Source: Odontocerum albicorne
Lineage: Eukaryota; Arthropoda; Insecta; Trichoptera; Odontoceridae
Length of the DNA: 64,000 nt
Assembly (NCBI GenBank): GCA_949825065.1
Contig: OX463854.1
Location: forward strand, 19,778,103-19,842,102
Reading direction: 5' to 3'
Part shown: positions 11,201-20,837 of the stretch, piece after piece
Layout: every line of letters starts with the position of its first letter
How positions within the stretch are numbered: position 1 is the first letter of the stretch
The notes under the pieces: model-generated
The model's database searches: none
Seen by the model: the letters and a program-made list of their open reading frames with translations, nothing else
What the model was told of the DNA's origin: nothing
Position numbers and translations under genes: made by a program

Positions 11201-11990
11201 ATTATAACAAAGCATTTTCTTTCTTGGACATTCTTCTTTGTGTACTGAATGTTGACTATCATGATCGAGTTGAGACGTCTGGAAAAGAATCAAAGTTATC
11301 TATCTAATCCACTGTCGCGGTTTCATTTACCAGGATGTACTGAAGTTCTTCCAGGACTTCGAATTCTTTCAATTACGCCGTCGATTATTTTATGCAGGAA
11401 TTAATTGCTTTATGTTATAATGACTCATGTAATTAGCATGATATGTTAATTTTTGTATTGTGATACATATTTTAGTTATTTACATTCTGTATCTGATCCC
11501 ATGTCTCTTCACCTCTCATTCTGTCCATCCAGCTCACTTTCATAATTTGCAAATAAATTTCTCAAGTGTTTCAAGTCGTCTTAATTTTTCATTCATTGAT
11601 ATTCATGACGTCATATAAATTACTAAGAAAGAGAAAGCACAGCACTGTGGTATTTTGTAAAAAGTGCTAACCTTTGAACACTTTTAAATAAAATGAATCG
11701 ATTCCACTATATCTTGGCGAAAACAAATACACGAGGTAAGCCGTAACATCTTCTTTAACCTTCCCTCCATTAAAGTGTCTTACAATTATAGTTTCTGTTT
11801 TTCCTACTATTTAACTATGTGGACGTATGTTACCTAGGTTAAAGAAACGGAAAATAATAGTCGTAATTGTAAAAAAAATATTTGAAAGTAAACAAAGGAA
11901 ATATGAAACAAGTAATATAAAAATCGGATTTATCGACGTAGAAATGGATGGAATTTAGAAGCCACAATATACTCGTATTGTTTGCGGTGT
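11201..11990. other. Intergenic, nothing recognised
   Basis: AT-rich sequence with no supported coding frame. One TACTCGTA octamer at 11970-11977. Confidence 0.4.
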
Positions 11991-11994
11991 AGTC

Positions 11995-12504
11995 CGTTCA
12001 AATGAAAGTCTGAAACCAAATAATTGAAAAAAGGCATTTCGAAACGAAGCATCAGCAATATAAAGTTCTTCATAAACGTAACAATCGTTACAACAAAATT
12101 TTAAAACTTAGTTCATAACAGCTTTGCATATTTGCCAAATCAAAAAAACCGTTTACGATAGGCGTAAGTTTATTGAACTCATGCATGATTAATATTTGCG
12201 AGAAACCATTCGGAATATTAGAGACTAATAATATCAGAGCAATAACATACCGATGTCAAATGATATTCTTTGTCATAGAACTTTACTTATTGCGGACGAT
12301 CTTCAAGAGCAGTTAATTCAAAACATTAAAAATTCTCCGTGGTTTTCATTACAAATGGATGAAACAACTGGCATTTCCAATAAGAGTATCTCTTTGAGAT
12401 ATGTGAGATTTATTTACCATAATAAAGAAGATATATTTGAAGACATTTTGCTTTGTTTAGAGCTAGAAACTGACACGTCTGAAAGCATATTTAATAAAAT
12501 ATGA
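11995..12504 (+). pseudogene. hAT-type (ZBED5/FAM200-like) transposase remnant
   Basis: Readable pieces in several frames follow the order of ZBED5-like hAT transposases: a BED-finger end (LKPN then HFETKHQQYKV, near 12000-12065), the AKSKKPFTIG linker and SCMINICEK helix (near 12140-12205), then an open stretch 12253-12504 containing WFSLQMDETTGISN, the first catalytic Asp region. Several frameshifts separate them, and nothing downstream of 12504 is recognisable. ZBED genes of hosts descend from such elements, but this copy is broken. Another hAT remnant from the opposite end of the gene is at 36128-36610. Confidence 0.8.
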
Positions 12505-12984
12505 ACATTGATTTCATCATGAATGCCCTGACGACTGAGAAATCATACACCCAAGTATATAAATAAATATGGTTTAATTGATATCAACATAACATAATAA
12601 ATAATTAAGCCATAGAAAAATTTGGGCTTCCTATTCTGTCTACCCCGACAAGGAAACAAGGAAACAATGTGAAGAGTATACATTTCCTAGGTGGTATATG
12701 TTACATATAATATATTAATGCATTCCGAAATCGTACACATATCTCAAGATGCATTGCAGAACATACAGCTAAGAGTGAAGTTATCAAAAGGCCTGAGCTC
12801 ATCTCATAACATCCCGCCAGCCGAAATACACCACACCAATATAGAGTGAGCCCGGCCGCGAGGACATCAGAGGTTTTTCAGCCCACACATTTTAGTACCT
12901 TAATTCTTTCACAAATTTATTTTCAACTAGGGGATAATTTCTCATCAGAATTTTAGAGAAATTTTTCAAAAATTCAAAAAACTT
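12505..12984. other. Intergenic, possible LINE tail
   Basis: At about 12640-12660 TCTGTCTACCCCGACAAGG resembles the 3' tail of the LINE family also seen at 46640-46680 and 58180-58210. The rest is unassigned. Confidence 0.35.
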
Positions 12985-13426
12985 TTTTTCCTTCTTCCTC
13001 AAGGTTTAGGTCATATGACCTGTTTGTGACGGTGGGCTGTCCTGGGATAATGACGTCCAATTGTCCTTCCACCTTTTCGGCGGCCTTCCTGGTAATCTCC
13101 TGCTGCTAGGGTTTTCAGTCTTAGCTATTTTTGCCAATCTTATATCCTCCATGCAGTCCACATTATCCCTCCATAAGCGCCTTCTGCTTTTTCCCCACCC
13201 CACTATGTCTTCAACACCGCAGACAGACATTATCGTCTCATTTCTGATTCGATCTCTAAGAGTTCTGCCTGCGATGGAGCGTAGGGTTCTCATTTTATGA
13301 TGGGGCGGAGGCATGTCTTATATATCCTGACCTTACTTTCGGTTAGCATGTGTTTGTTTCTCCATATAGTGTCCCGCAGACAGCCAGCCAAAGCTGTCGC
13401 TTTGTTAGTTTGTGATCGTACTTCAC
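12985..13426 (-). pseudogene. RTE-like LINE, 3' portion of reverse transcriptase
   Basis: C-terminal part of a minus-strand LINE: SEVRSQTNKATALAGCLRDT then IWRNKHM and IYKTCLRPI, a frameshift near 13310, then LRSIAGRTLRDRIRNE, VEDI and the terminal RRLPGRPPKRWKDNW motif, stop at 13006. It is the continuation of the LINE piece at 15437-18260; the DNA transposon at 13429-15434 separates them. When the transposon and one TA are removed, the two parts join in frame. An A-rich 3' end lies near 12985. Confidence 0.88.
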
Positions 13427-13428
13427 TA

Positions 13429-13460
13429 TATGGGTCATTATCTGGAATCTTGTACATTGG
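13429..13460 (+). repeat. Left terminal inverted repeat
   Basis: 32 bp starting TATGGGTCATTATCTG and ending TTGTACATTGG. It differs from the inverted right end at four positions. Confidence 0.88.
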
Positions 13461-13980
13461 TGTCCCATAGGTTATGACTTGAATCTTACTTCCATTTAAA
13501 TTTTTTAGAATTATATTAAAAGAAGATTCAAATATTTGTATATTTTCCTTAAAAATAAACATGATTTTGAAAAAATAAGTTAATAATAAACCGCAAAAAT
13601 TGATACAGTTTGTCGCTGGTTTGTCAAAAACGACCTGTCCTGGTAAGCAAAATCAAAAAGTAGCGTTCAACTAAAGTATTTAACATTAAATTTAAAAATA
13701 ATTTATAATTGCAATTCTCTTAATTCATCTTTTTTATTGTTAAACTTAAATCATATTACTTAAAAAATGTGTTTTTCAATGCTTTTACTGTGAAAGAAGT
13801 TGTGTCCGTATTATTTTTCCACTGCGTTACTTCAACTAAGTTACCGGCAAAGTAACGACAAAAACCGTTTGAACCGAAGATGAACGTGTTCAGACATGTC
13901 ACTTAGTTTTGTTTAGTTCCCCTGAGTCGGTTAAAAAAGTGTCAGTGTTCTGCAGTATTCAGTGTGTTGTTACAGCGGAG

Positions 13981-14304
13981 GTATGTATTTTCATTATTTG
14001 TCCACTGTGTTACCAAATTTTTTTTATAATATTTCGCTAAAACTTATAGTTTAGTTCACATAATATATTAATATTGTGTTAACCTTGAATATAATATAGA
14101 AAGAATTTTCGAAATAGTGTGCATTAATTGTTGGCAGCTCATTTATGCAATAAATGTCAACTGCGTTACCGGTCAGCTACGTTACCGGTCAGCTACGTTA
14201 CTCATATTTGGTAACGAAACTGACAAAAAAGTAACATAGTTGACTTTATGTTATTGAAATGAGTTACAATGAATAGTTTTCATAGTTTTTAATTTGGATT
14301 TAGG
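13981..14304 (+). other. Probable 5'-UTR intron of the transposon gene
   Basis: A donor CGGAG|GTATGT at 13981 and an acceptor TTTGGATTTAG near 14304 fit splice consensus. The acceptor is about a dozen bases before the ATG at 14316. This would join a short leader exon to the coding exon. No transcript evidence is available. Confidence 0.45.
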
Positions 14305-14315
14305 TTAATATCAAT

Positions 14316-14630
14316 ATGCCACTAACACCAGCGGAGAAGCAAAGGCGGTATCGGCAACGGCTGAAGGACAACGAGAATAAACGAAAAAGGATCAATTTCA
14401 GATACGTGGCCATTGCTCAGACAGAAATTGATGATGAAAATGAAATTAAAGTGATATTTTTAGTATCAGTTAATCCAGAAAATAACAAATTTAAAATTGA
14501 TAAGAATGATGTAGTTGATATCCACTCGCATGATATAATAACAACACTTGTTAATCCTGTCATCACTTTAAAAGGAACTCCAATTTATTACGAGTTTCCA
14601 AATTATATTGATGTGCTTGAGGAAGCTTAA
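14316..14630 (+). CDS. 104-residue protein of unknown function in the DNA transposon
   Basis: ATG start, TAA stop, 104 residues. The N-terminus MPLTPAEKQRRYRQRL is a highly basic helix that I recognise as recurring at the start of uncharacterised insect proteins. The second half (DDENEIKVIFLVSVN ... TPIYYEFPNYIDVLEEA) is compact, acidic and beta-rich-looking. The central region those longer proteins have appears to be missing, so this may be an internally deleted derivative. There is no signal peptide or membrane segment. AATAAA at 14844-14849 could end the transcript. The basic end would suit DNA binding, possibly to the repeated motif around it, but that is a guess. Confidence 0.6.
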   Translation: MPLTPAEKQRRYRQRLKDNENKRKRINFRYVAIAQTEIDDENEIKVIFLVSVNPENNKFKIDKNDVVDIHSHDIITTLVNPVITLKGTPIYYEFPNYIDVLEEA

Positions 14631-14843
14631 AACCATATGCAGGAAAGATTAATTTTCTTGTAGAAAAGGACTTATTTTTGTTATAATTTTTTTTATATTC
14701 TTATGTTACTTTTTTTAATGTTTTTTTATATTTTTATGTTTTATAATAACAAATGAACTGATGTTATTTTATTTTTATGTTATATACTTTACTTAAATTT
14801 TTCAGATAATGAATGGACTTATGTAACTTTTGATAAATCAATC

Positions 14844-14849
14844 AATAAA
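14844..14849 (+). promoter_or_regulatory. Candidate polyadenylation signal AATAAA
   Basis: Canonical hexamer about 215 bp after the stop codon of the 104-residue frame. Confidence 0.5.
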
Positions 14850-15402
14850 TGAACTGTTTTACAAACGTATGTCAATTGCGTTACTTCTTTCTCCACTGCG
14901 TTACTTTTTTGTCCCGAGTATTATTTTCAATTATAATTTTTTTTCTAAATAATTGATTTTCTAATTGTGGTTTTAAACGCAATATTCAAAATAGAAACAT
15001 ATCTACTTATGTTTTTCGTTTGAGTCGTTTTTAAAACTTTACATTTCTTTGAATTATTTTAAATAGAAAATTTCAAAAACACAATCTTGGTAACACAGTT
15101 GACAAATATTCCAAATTTTATCGATAAATTTTAGTTTATTTTATCTATTAATTGTAATTAAATCTTTTAAAAGGAAATGTAAGAACAAATAGAATTTTTC
15201 AAATTATACTATAGATATCTAATTTTTTTCTATGGTAACGTAGGTGACATAAATTAGGAGTTTATGCAACAATTTTTTAAATAACTTGCAAGATAATAGC
15301 AAATATTCGCTGCTGCCACTGAAATCGTGTCCTTAAAATAATGACAATATTAAATTAAAATCCTGAACGAAATCGGGGCACAAAAAAAAAAATTTTTTTT
15401 TT

Positions 15403-15434
15403 CAAATGTACAAATTTTCAGATAATGACCCATA
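15403..15434 (+). repeat. Right terminal inverted repeat
   Basis: 32 bp; its complement starts TATGGGTCATTATCTG as at 13429. Confidence 0.88.
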
Positions 15435-15436
15435 TA

Positions 15437-16087
15437 CATAGGTCACTGTTGCTGGAGATCTCTACACCTAGGTAAGTGAATCGCATGACTTGCTCGATGG
15501 GTACGTTATCGATAATCAGTTTGCATCTGAGTGGCTCTTTTGATATTGTTAAACACTTTGTTTTCTTGACAGAAATCGTCATATTATGTTTTAGAAGCAA
15601 GGGGAAATTTGTAGAGCATTCTCTGAAGATCATCTTCGCTTTCTGCTAATATTGCAGCGTCGTCGACATAACACACTATACTGATCAATTTATTTCCCAT
15701 TTTGTAACCCAGGCCCAAAGAAGTCACCTCCTCTATGATTCTATCCATAATAATGTTAAAAAGGAATGGGCTGAGACTGTCTCCCTATTTGATACCTGTT
15801 GCAGTGGGTATCTCTTTTATTAGGTCTCTGTTTGCCTTGATTCGTGTCTTCCCATTCTTGTTAATACTTTGAATGGTTTTGATTATTGATGCAGGAACTT
15901 CGTACTCTCTCATTATGTTAATGACATTCTCCAGCAGAACTTTGTCAAAAGCCTTAGTCAAGTCCACAAAACACACGATCATCGGTTTATTAAATTCCAA
16001 TGATTTTTCCTTTAGTTGTCTCATGATGAATATTGTATCCGTGGTTGAAATATTTCTTCTCAAACCTTGCTGTTCCTCTCTATTAAC
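15437..16087 (-). pseudogene. RTE-like LINE, reverse transcriptase core
   Basis: Minus-strand RT of the LINE that continues at 12985-13426. The reading from 16063 downward includes TDTIFIMRQL, the VCFVDLTKAFDKV box, and after a break YVDDAAILAESEDDLQ near 15640-15670, then VMRFTYLGVEISSNSDL up to the transposon insertion. Stops and frameshifts interrupt it. The family is often annotated as craniofacial-development-protein-2-like RTE in insect genomes. Confidence 0.85.
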
Positions 16088-16100
16088 TATTATTTGTTCT
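16088..16100. repeat. Target-site duplication, left copy
   Basis: TATTATTTGTTCT, repeated exactly at 16279-16291. Confidence 0.9.
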
Positions 16101-16278
16101 TAACAAACACTGTTTATTCCACTTTTTTATGACGGTATAACCCTACCGGTTTCAAGGCTTTCACCTCATCTTCAGGGGAGCGCAACGTCATAAAAAAGTG
16201 GAATAAACAGTGTTTGTTAAAAATAAATTACAATGTCTTTAAACCTCCACAACGTTAATGCCTTAACTATAAACAACA
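16101..16278 (-). mobile_element. Short Penelope foldback fragment
   Basis: 178-bp insertion into the RTE-like LINE, flanked by a perfect 13-bp duplication. It is the Penelope-like 3' tail seen at 381-530 plus an inverted copy of about 33 bp of that tail, so the two ends fold back on each other around a loop of some 50 bases holding the CTGAAGATGAG ... GAAACCGG motifs. It encodes nothing. Confidence 0.85.
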
Positions 16279-16291
16279 TATTATTTGTTCT
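16279..16291. repeat. Target-site duplication, right copy
   Basis: Exact copy of 16088-16100. Confidence 0.9.
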
Positions 16292-18260
16292 AATTTCATT
16301 GTAATGATACTTGTCAGCAGTTTCAGAATAGCACTCAACAAGGAGATTCCATGTTAATTTTCTGGTTTATGCTTTTTTCCTTTCTTAAATATCGGTACTG
16401 TGATGCTAGTGCACCATTCTACTGGAGTCTCACCATGTGCCAATATTTTATTGAATAATTTCCTAATTTCCATAATTAGCTACTCACCTGCATATTTCAT
16501 AGTTTCGTTGGAGATATTGTCTATTCCAGGAGACTTTCTATTTTTTTATTTCTTAACAGCACAAGACATTTCCGTTTCTGTTACGATTTCTGGTGTTGTC
16601 ACAACTAGGTTCAAAGTTTCGCGAAGTTCGTCATCTCTATATAGTTCCTCAAAGTATTTCTCCCATGGTTCGGCATTTATTTTATTGATCTGTGAATACT
16701 CGTTAACAGGTTTCTTTTGATTCTTTAGCATTTTCCAGACTTTTCTCTGTGCTCCGTATAGATCATGTTCCATGTCATTTGAAAATTTTATTCAAAATTC
16801 CTTCTTAATTTAACATATGTCTGCGTTGATTCTATTTCTCACTTCTTTATATCTTCTGTATGCCTCCGGTGTTGGGTTGCTTCTATGGGTTAAATAACTT
16901 TGTCTTTTTTCATTTGCTAGTTGTTTCACCTCATCTGAGAACCATGGTTTTATGTTCCGTGCATTGCCGTGAATGTTAATTTGTCTTTTGCCTATAGCTT
17001 CGGAGGATGCGTCAGGATGTTTGTTTTCAACTTTGTCCAGGATTGCTCAATATTATCGTCGTCATTTATAGGGTTCTGCGAAACCTTTTCCTTTATTCTT
17101 TTTTTGTACAGGTATTTTGTACTGTCATCTTCAAGTGACTCGATATTAAACTTTTCTATCCGTTTTGGAGGTTTCTTTATGTGTTTTGGTTTCTCCATGA
17201 TTATTTTCCCTATAACTAAGTGGTGGTCTGTTCCAACATTTGCAGACGATAATGAGCGGACGTCGACGACTTGGCTTGCATGTATGGCTCTATTAGTGAT
17301 AATGAAGTCGATGATTGATCTTCGCCTCTAGTGTTGAGAAAAGTGTACTTGTGCTGCTCTTTATGATGGAAGAAGGTATTGTTGACTCGTAGCGCATTGC
17401 GCGCGCAGAAGTCCAATAGGGATTCATCATTGGCATTCAACACCTCCTCATTGAATCTTTGCATAACTCCATTCAGTACACTGTTTCCAATTCTTGCATT
17501 CAAGTCTCAAAGTATTATGCATTTGTGTGTTTGATGTATGTTACTCAGAACGTGCTGTAGTTTGTCATAGAATTCTTCTGTTTGTTCTTTAGGTTTCGTG
17601 ATATCAGGGGCATAGATGCTTATTATGTGTGTTGTGGAATTTCCCATTTGCAATGTAACTTTTAGTATTCTGTCGTTTACATATTCTATGTCATCTATAT
17701 GTTGTTCTTAATTTTCATTCAGTAGGATCCCTACACCTGAGTGAGCTCTTGTTTGCTTATCTTTCCCACTATATATTAGAATTTAATTGGAAAATTTAGA
17801 TGTTCCTTTTTTCTTAGTTTCTGAAATTCCACATATGTTTATATTGTGATTGTTCAATTCTATTATAACCTTCTGATCACGCTTGTTCCAACATGTAATA
17901 TTCCAACAAACAATTCGGGTTATTTTTTGTTTCCGAAATCGTTTATACCTTTTTCGCGCTTTGGTCCTCTTAGAGATCAATCCGGAGTCCGAGGCTTCTT
18001 CCACCGTGCTATGAGCCACAAAGGTTGTTTACCCTAGGCAGGCAGCTAACCTTACCGTGCTATGAGCCACAAAGGTTGTTTACCCTAGGCAGGCAGCTAA
18101 CCTTACCGTGCTATGAGCCACAAAGGTTGTTTACCCTAGGCAGGCAGCTAACCTTACCGTGCTATGAGCCACAAAGGTTGTTTACCCTAGGCAGGCAGCT
18201 AACCTTACCTTGGAACCCTCCTTTTTATCCAGGCTTGGGACTGGCATCGCTGTTCGACTA
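16292..18260 (-). pseudogene. RTE-like LINE, 5' part with endonuclease
   Basis: 5' portion of the LINE that continues at 15437-16087 and 12985-13426. The APE-type endonuclease reads in pieces: ITRIVCWNITCWNKRDQ and ICGISETKKKG (17783-18019), LNARIGNSVLNGVMQRFN (near 17490), then the linker (16992-17198) and EPWEKYFEELYRDDE (16546-16773). Frames shift repeatedly. The 5' end, near 18260, shows the sequence AAGCCTGGATAAAAAGGAGG on the minus strand, common at the start of this family. Four 51-bp repeats precede the coding start. Confidence 0.87.
18006..18209 (-). repeat. 51-bp tandem repeat, four copies, in the LINE 5' leader
   Basis: Units start at 18006, 18057, 18108 and 18159 with GTGCTATGAGCCACAAAGG and look identical. 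They lie upstream of the LINE endonuclease frame, where promoter monomers occur in some LINEs. Confidence 0.9.
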
Positions 18261-18356
18261 AAGGCGTTTGTCTACTAAGGGAAGGCGATGTTTCAAAAAA
18301 CATGTTTAATAAAAATACTTGAATCAAATTATTTATTTTATGTCTCTGAAAACTAA

Positions 18357-18626
18357 TTATGGAAGTTTACACGATTTAATATTATTATTAACATCGTTAA
18401 ATAAGTCAAAATCATGAATTTTCTTCTTTCTGTCAGGAAGAAGGAATTGACTGCCACGCAAACGGCTAGTAACCGAAAGAAGTGGAGATGTGCCATTGCA
18501 ACCTTTACCATCAATATCCCAAAGATCACGACCATCAAATGATGAACGATTAAGTTAATAAAATATCATATGACCATAGAATTCTTCAAATCGATCTGCC
18601 AAGCTTTCGATGACAACTTTTTGTTC
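18357..18626 (-). pseudogene. Unidentified broken coding segment
   Basis: About 89 codons in one minus-strand frame, ending with TAA at 18357-18359 and broken by a single TAA at 18555-18557. The reading is not low-complexity (VVIESLADRFEEFYGHMIFY, then SSFDGRDLWDIDGKG, LRGSQFLLPDRKKKIHDFD) and looks like real protein sequence of mixed charge. I do not recognise the family. It lies beside LINE debris, so it may be the end of another mobile element or a decayed host exon. Confidence 0.4.
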
Positions 18627-18629
18627 AGA

Positions 18630-20208
18630 AAAAAAAATCGTCTATTAATCAAGATAACCTTTCCGAAGTGTTTGTTCCATTTTATTTTTATTTTATATTT
18701 AATCTTTGATGGTAAACATCAACAATGGCTGCGAATCTTGACCGTGCCCGTCGTTATTGAGGTGCGTACTCGTATTTCTGATATCAAATCTCAAATTCTG
18801 ATATCTATCTGAATAAGCGGGGCTAAACTAAATTTGTCATTAAAATAAAAGTGACATAATTTCTATTAAAACAAGTACGAGTTTTAGATACTCGTATTTA
18901 AAGAATTTTCTACAATATGCAAATTGATTTCTGCTAGTTACTACTATACGACGAACATCTTAACCGGTTGGAAATGGCCATTCTGCATAGTAGATTTTTT
19001 TGGATTTAACGCAGTTCAAAGAGCAAACAGATCGGGTTATCCTGATACTTAAATTGAATATTTTGGTATTATTCAAATTTATACTTGTTTAATGGTGAAT
19101 ATGTTTATTTTCATTCTTGTAAGATTAACTTAATGTTATTTTTATTTATTGCAGTTGTGTAAAATAAATTTCGAGTTTGGATTTTTTGGTATTTTTTGCA
19201 CCACTGACCTGTGTTTATGAATGAATGTTACAAGTGTTTCCATTGTTACACTATCGATTATACAGATGTTCCAAAAGTCACACAGGGATTTAAAAATCGT
19301 ATAATTTTTATTTTTTTATTATTCATAAATAGTTTTATATAGAATAAAAATTCAATCACTTTCCATGGGAAAAGGTGCGATTTTTTTATTTCGTCTGTTA
19401 GGGCATCTAGTACTTACGTGTTATATAACACATATTTTTAATTTTGTTAAAGGTCTAAGTTGAACGCATATTATAAATGAATACTAAGTAATGCAACCAT
19501 TCACAGAACATTTAAAAAAATAATTGATATTGATATAAAAAAAAACCTGACCAGCTGACTCAGCGACACGGCGTTGTTATACAACACGTTTAACTGTTAA
19601 CAGTAACGATGCTACTGTTTTATGGTAATACCTCATTTTACGCGGTCTATTTTTATACTAATTCATTTTAACACGATTTATTCTGTTTCTAACTAGAGGA
19701 ACAGCAGACTCTGGTATATTGATTCTTTATGCCATCAACATTGACCATTGAAACAGCTAAACTGTAAGAGCCACAAAACTAACAATAGAAGACGCACCCT
19801 GTTAGAGTGGTTTTGAATAAATACGAATAGGTTCAGCAAATTGGAAGATCTGTAATTTTTTTCTTCATATAAATAAATCATAGAGCTCTCATATTTTTTT
19901 ATGTTTACACTCGTATGTAAGCACCTACACTCGTATGTAAACACCTACAAAAGACTTTCCATAAAAATATGTAACTGAAGATTTTTTAACAAAGTAAAAA
20001 TATAACATTTGGAAACATGTAAAAGGTTACTTATATTACATAGCATTTCCATGAATTCCGTGCTTACCGTTACCGTCTGAATCTCTATATTCAATTCCAA
20101 TATTAATATTCTTCCAATTTAGTTTTGACAAAAAATCTCATGGCTGTATGAAATTATAATCGTAATAAAATATATTTTATTTGATAGTGAAATACTTCCA
20201 TTCTTCGT
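18630..20208. other. Intergenic, nothing clear
   Basis: AT-rich. Contains TACTCGTA octamers at 18767 and 18889 and a short direct duplication near 19905-19945 (CACTCGTATGTAA twice). No gene supported. Confidence 0.4.
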
Positions 20209-20837
20209 CAATTTTTCGTCAATCAACATCAGTGGCCAACAAATAGAAAAGTGTCACGAGTACAAGTACCTGGGGACCATGATCCACTCATCAGGAGACC
20301 TAGATTCAAATATTCAGCACCGAATATCCTCAGTTCGGCTGAAATGGCGGGAAGTCGCGGGTGTGACTTGTGATATAAAGATGCCCGTCAAACTCAAGGG
20401 GCTAGTTTACAAGAGTGTCATTCGGCCTGTGCTCACATATGGCTCAGAAACCTGGAATACCTCCCTAAAGCACGTCTGTGCCATACAGACAGCTGAGATG
20501 AAAATGTTGAGATGGATGTGTTGTCACAAGGCTTGATAGGATCCGAAACTCCTACATCCGTGGGAGTCTAGGTGTACGCGACATATCTGACAAGATTCAA
20601 GAGAGCAGGCTGCGATGGTATGGACACGTCAGCAGAAGACCACCAGAGTATATAGGAAACAGGGCGCAGGTATTTAATGTCCCTGGTAAGAGGTCCCGAG
20701 GAAGACCTAAGGGCGGGTGGCGCGAAGTGGTTGGGCGGGGCATGAGGGACGCTGATATCGCTCCGGAAGATGCACAGGATCGGGTGAAGTGGCGGCGAAT
20801 TATTGGAAGGGCAGACCCCACCACCATGTGGGAATAA
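20209..20837 (+). pseudogene. LINE reverse transcriptase C-terminal fragment
   Basis: Reads EYKYLGTMIHSSGDLDSNIQ, LKGLVYKSVIRPVLTYGSE and MKMLRWM, then after a one-base frameshift near 20530 RLDRIRNSYIRG, SRLRWYGHVSRRPPE and RSRGRPKGGWREV, to a TAA at 20835-20837. This is the thumb and C-terminal end of an insect LINE RT; everything upstream of about 20209 is missing, consistent with 5' truncation. Confidence 0.85.

Larger units (their letters stand above)
13819..15248. repeat. Interspersed GTCAACTGCGTTACC-like motifs in the DNA transposon
   Basis: Forward copies lie at 13819-13830, 13834-13845, 14000-14014, 14156-14170, 14172-14186, 14188-14201, 14871-14884 and 14892-14904. Inverted copies lie at 14210-14224, 14230-14244, 15089-15103 and 15234-15248, and a partial one near 13850. 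They flank the coding frame and avoid it. Motif clusters of this kind inside the ends are typical of transposase binding sites, but that role is inferred. Confidence 0.8.
13429..15434 (+). mobile_element. 2006-bp DNA transposon of unassigned family
   Basis: The ends are 32-bp terminal inverted repeats, 28 of 32 identical, starting TATGGGTCATTATCTG at 13429 and ending as its complement at 15434. TA flanks both sides (13427-13428, 15435-15436). Removing the element and one TA restores the interrupted LINE frame. Inside is one small gene (exon to 13980, intron, coding 14316-14630) and about a dozen direct and inverted copies of a GTCAACTGCGTTACC-like motif. No transposase with recognisable catalytic residues is present, so it is either non-autonomous or of a type I do not recognise. 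Confidence 0.85.

Noticed and set aside
12253..12504. ZBED5-like host gene
   Set aside because: The reading is one exon-sized piece of a hAT transposase with frameshifts upstream and nothing downstream, so it is element debris.
13427..13432. TATA as a 4-bp target duplication of the DNA transposon
   Set aside because: Removing the element with one TATA puts the LINE out of frame; one TA restores it, so a 2-bp duplication is preferred.
18025..18261. Repetitive 78-residue open frame (+)
   Set aside because: It is simply the translation of the 51-bp tandem repeat.
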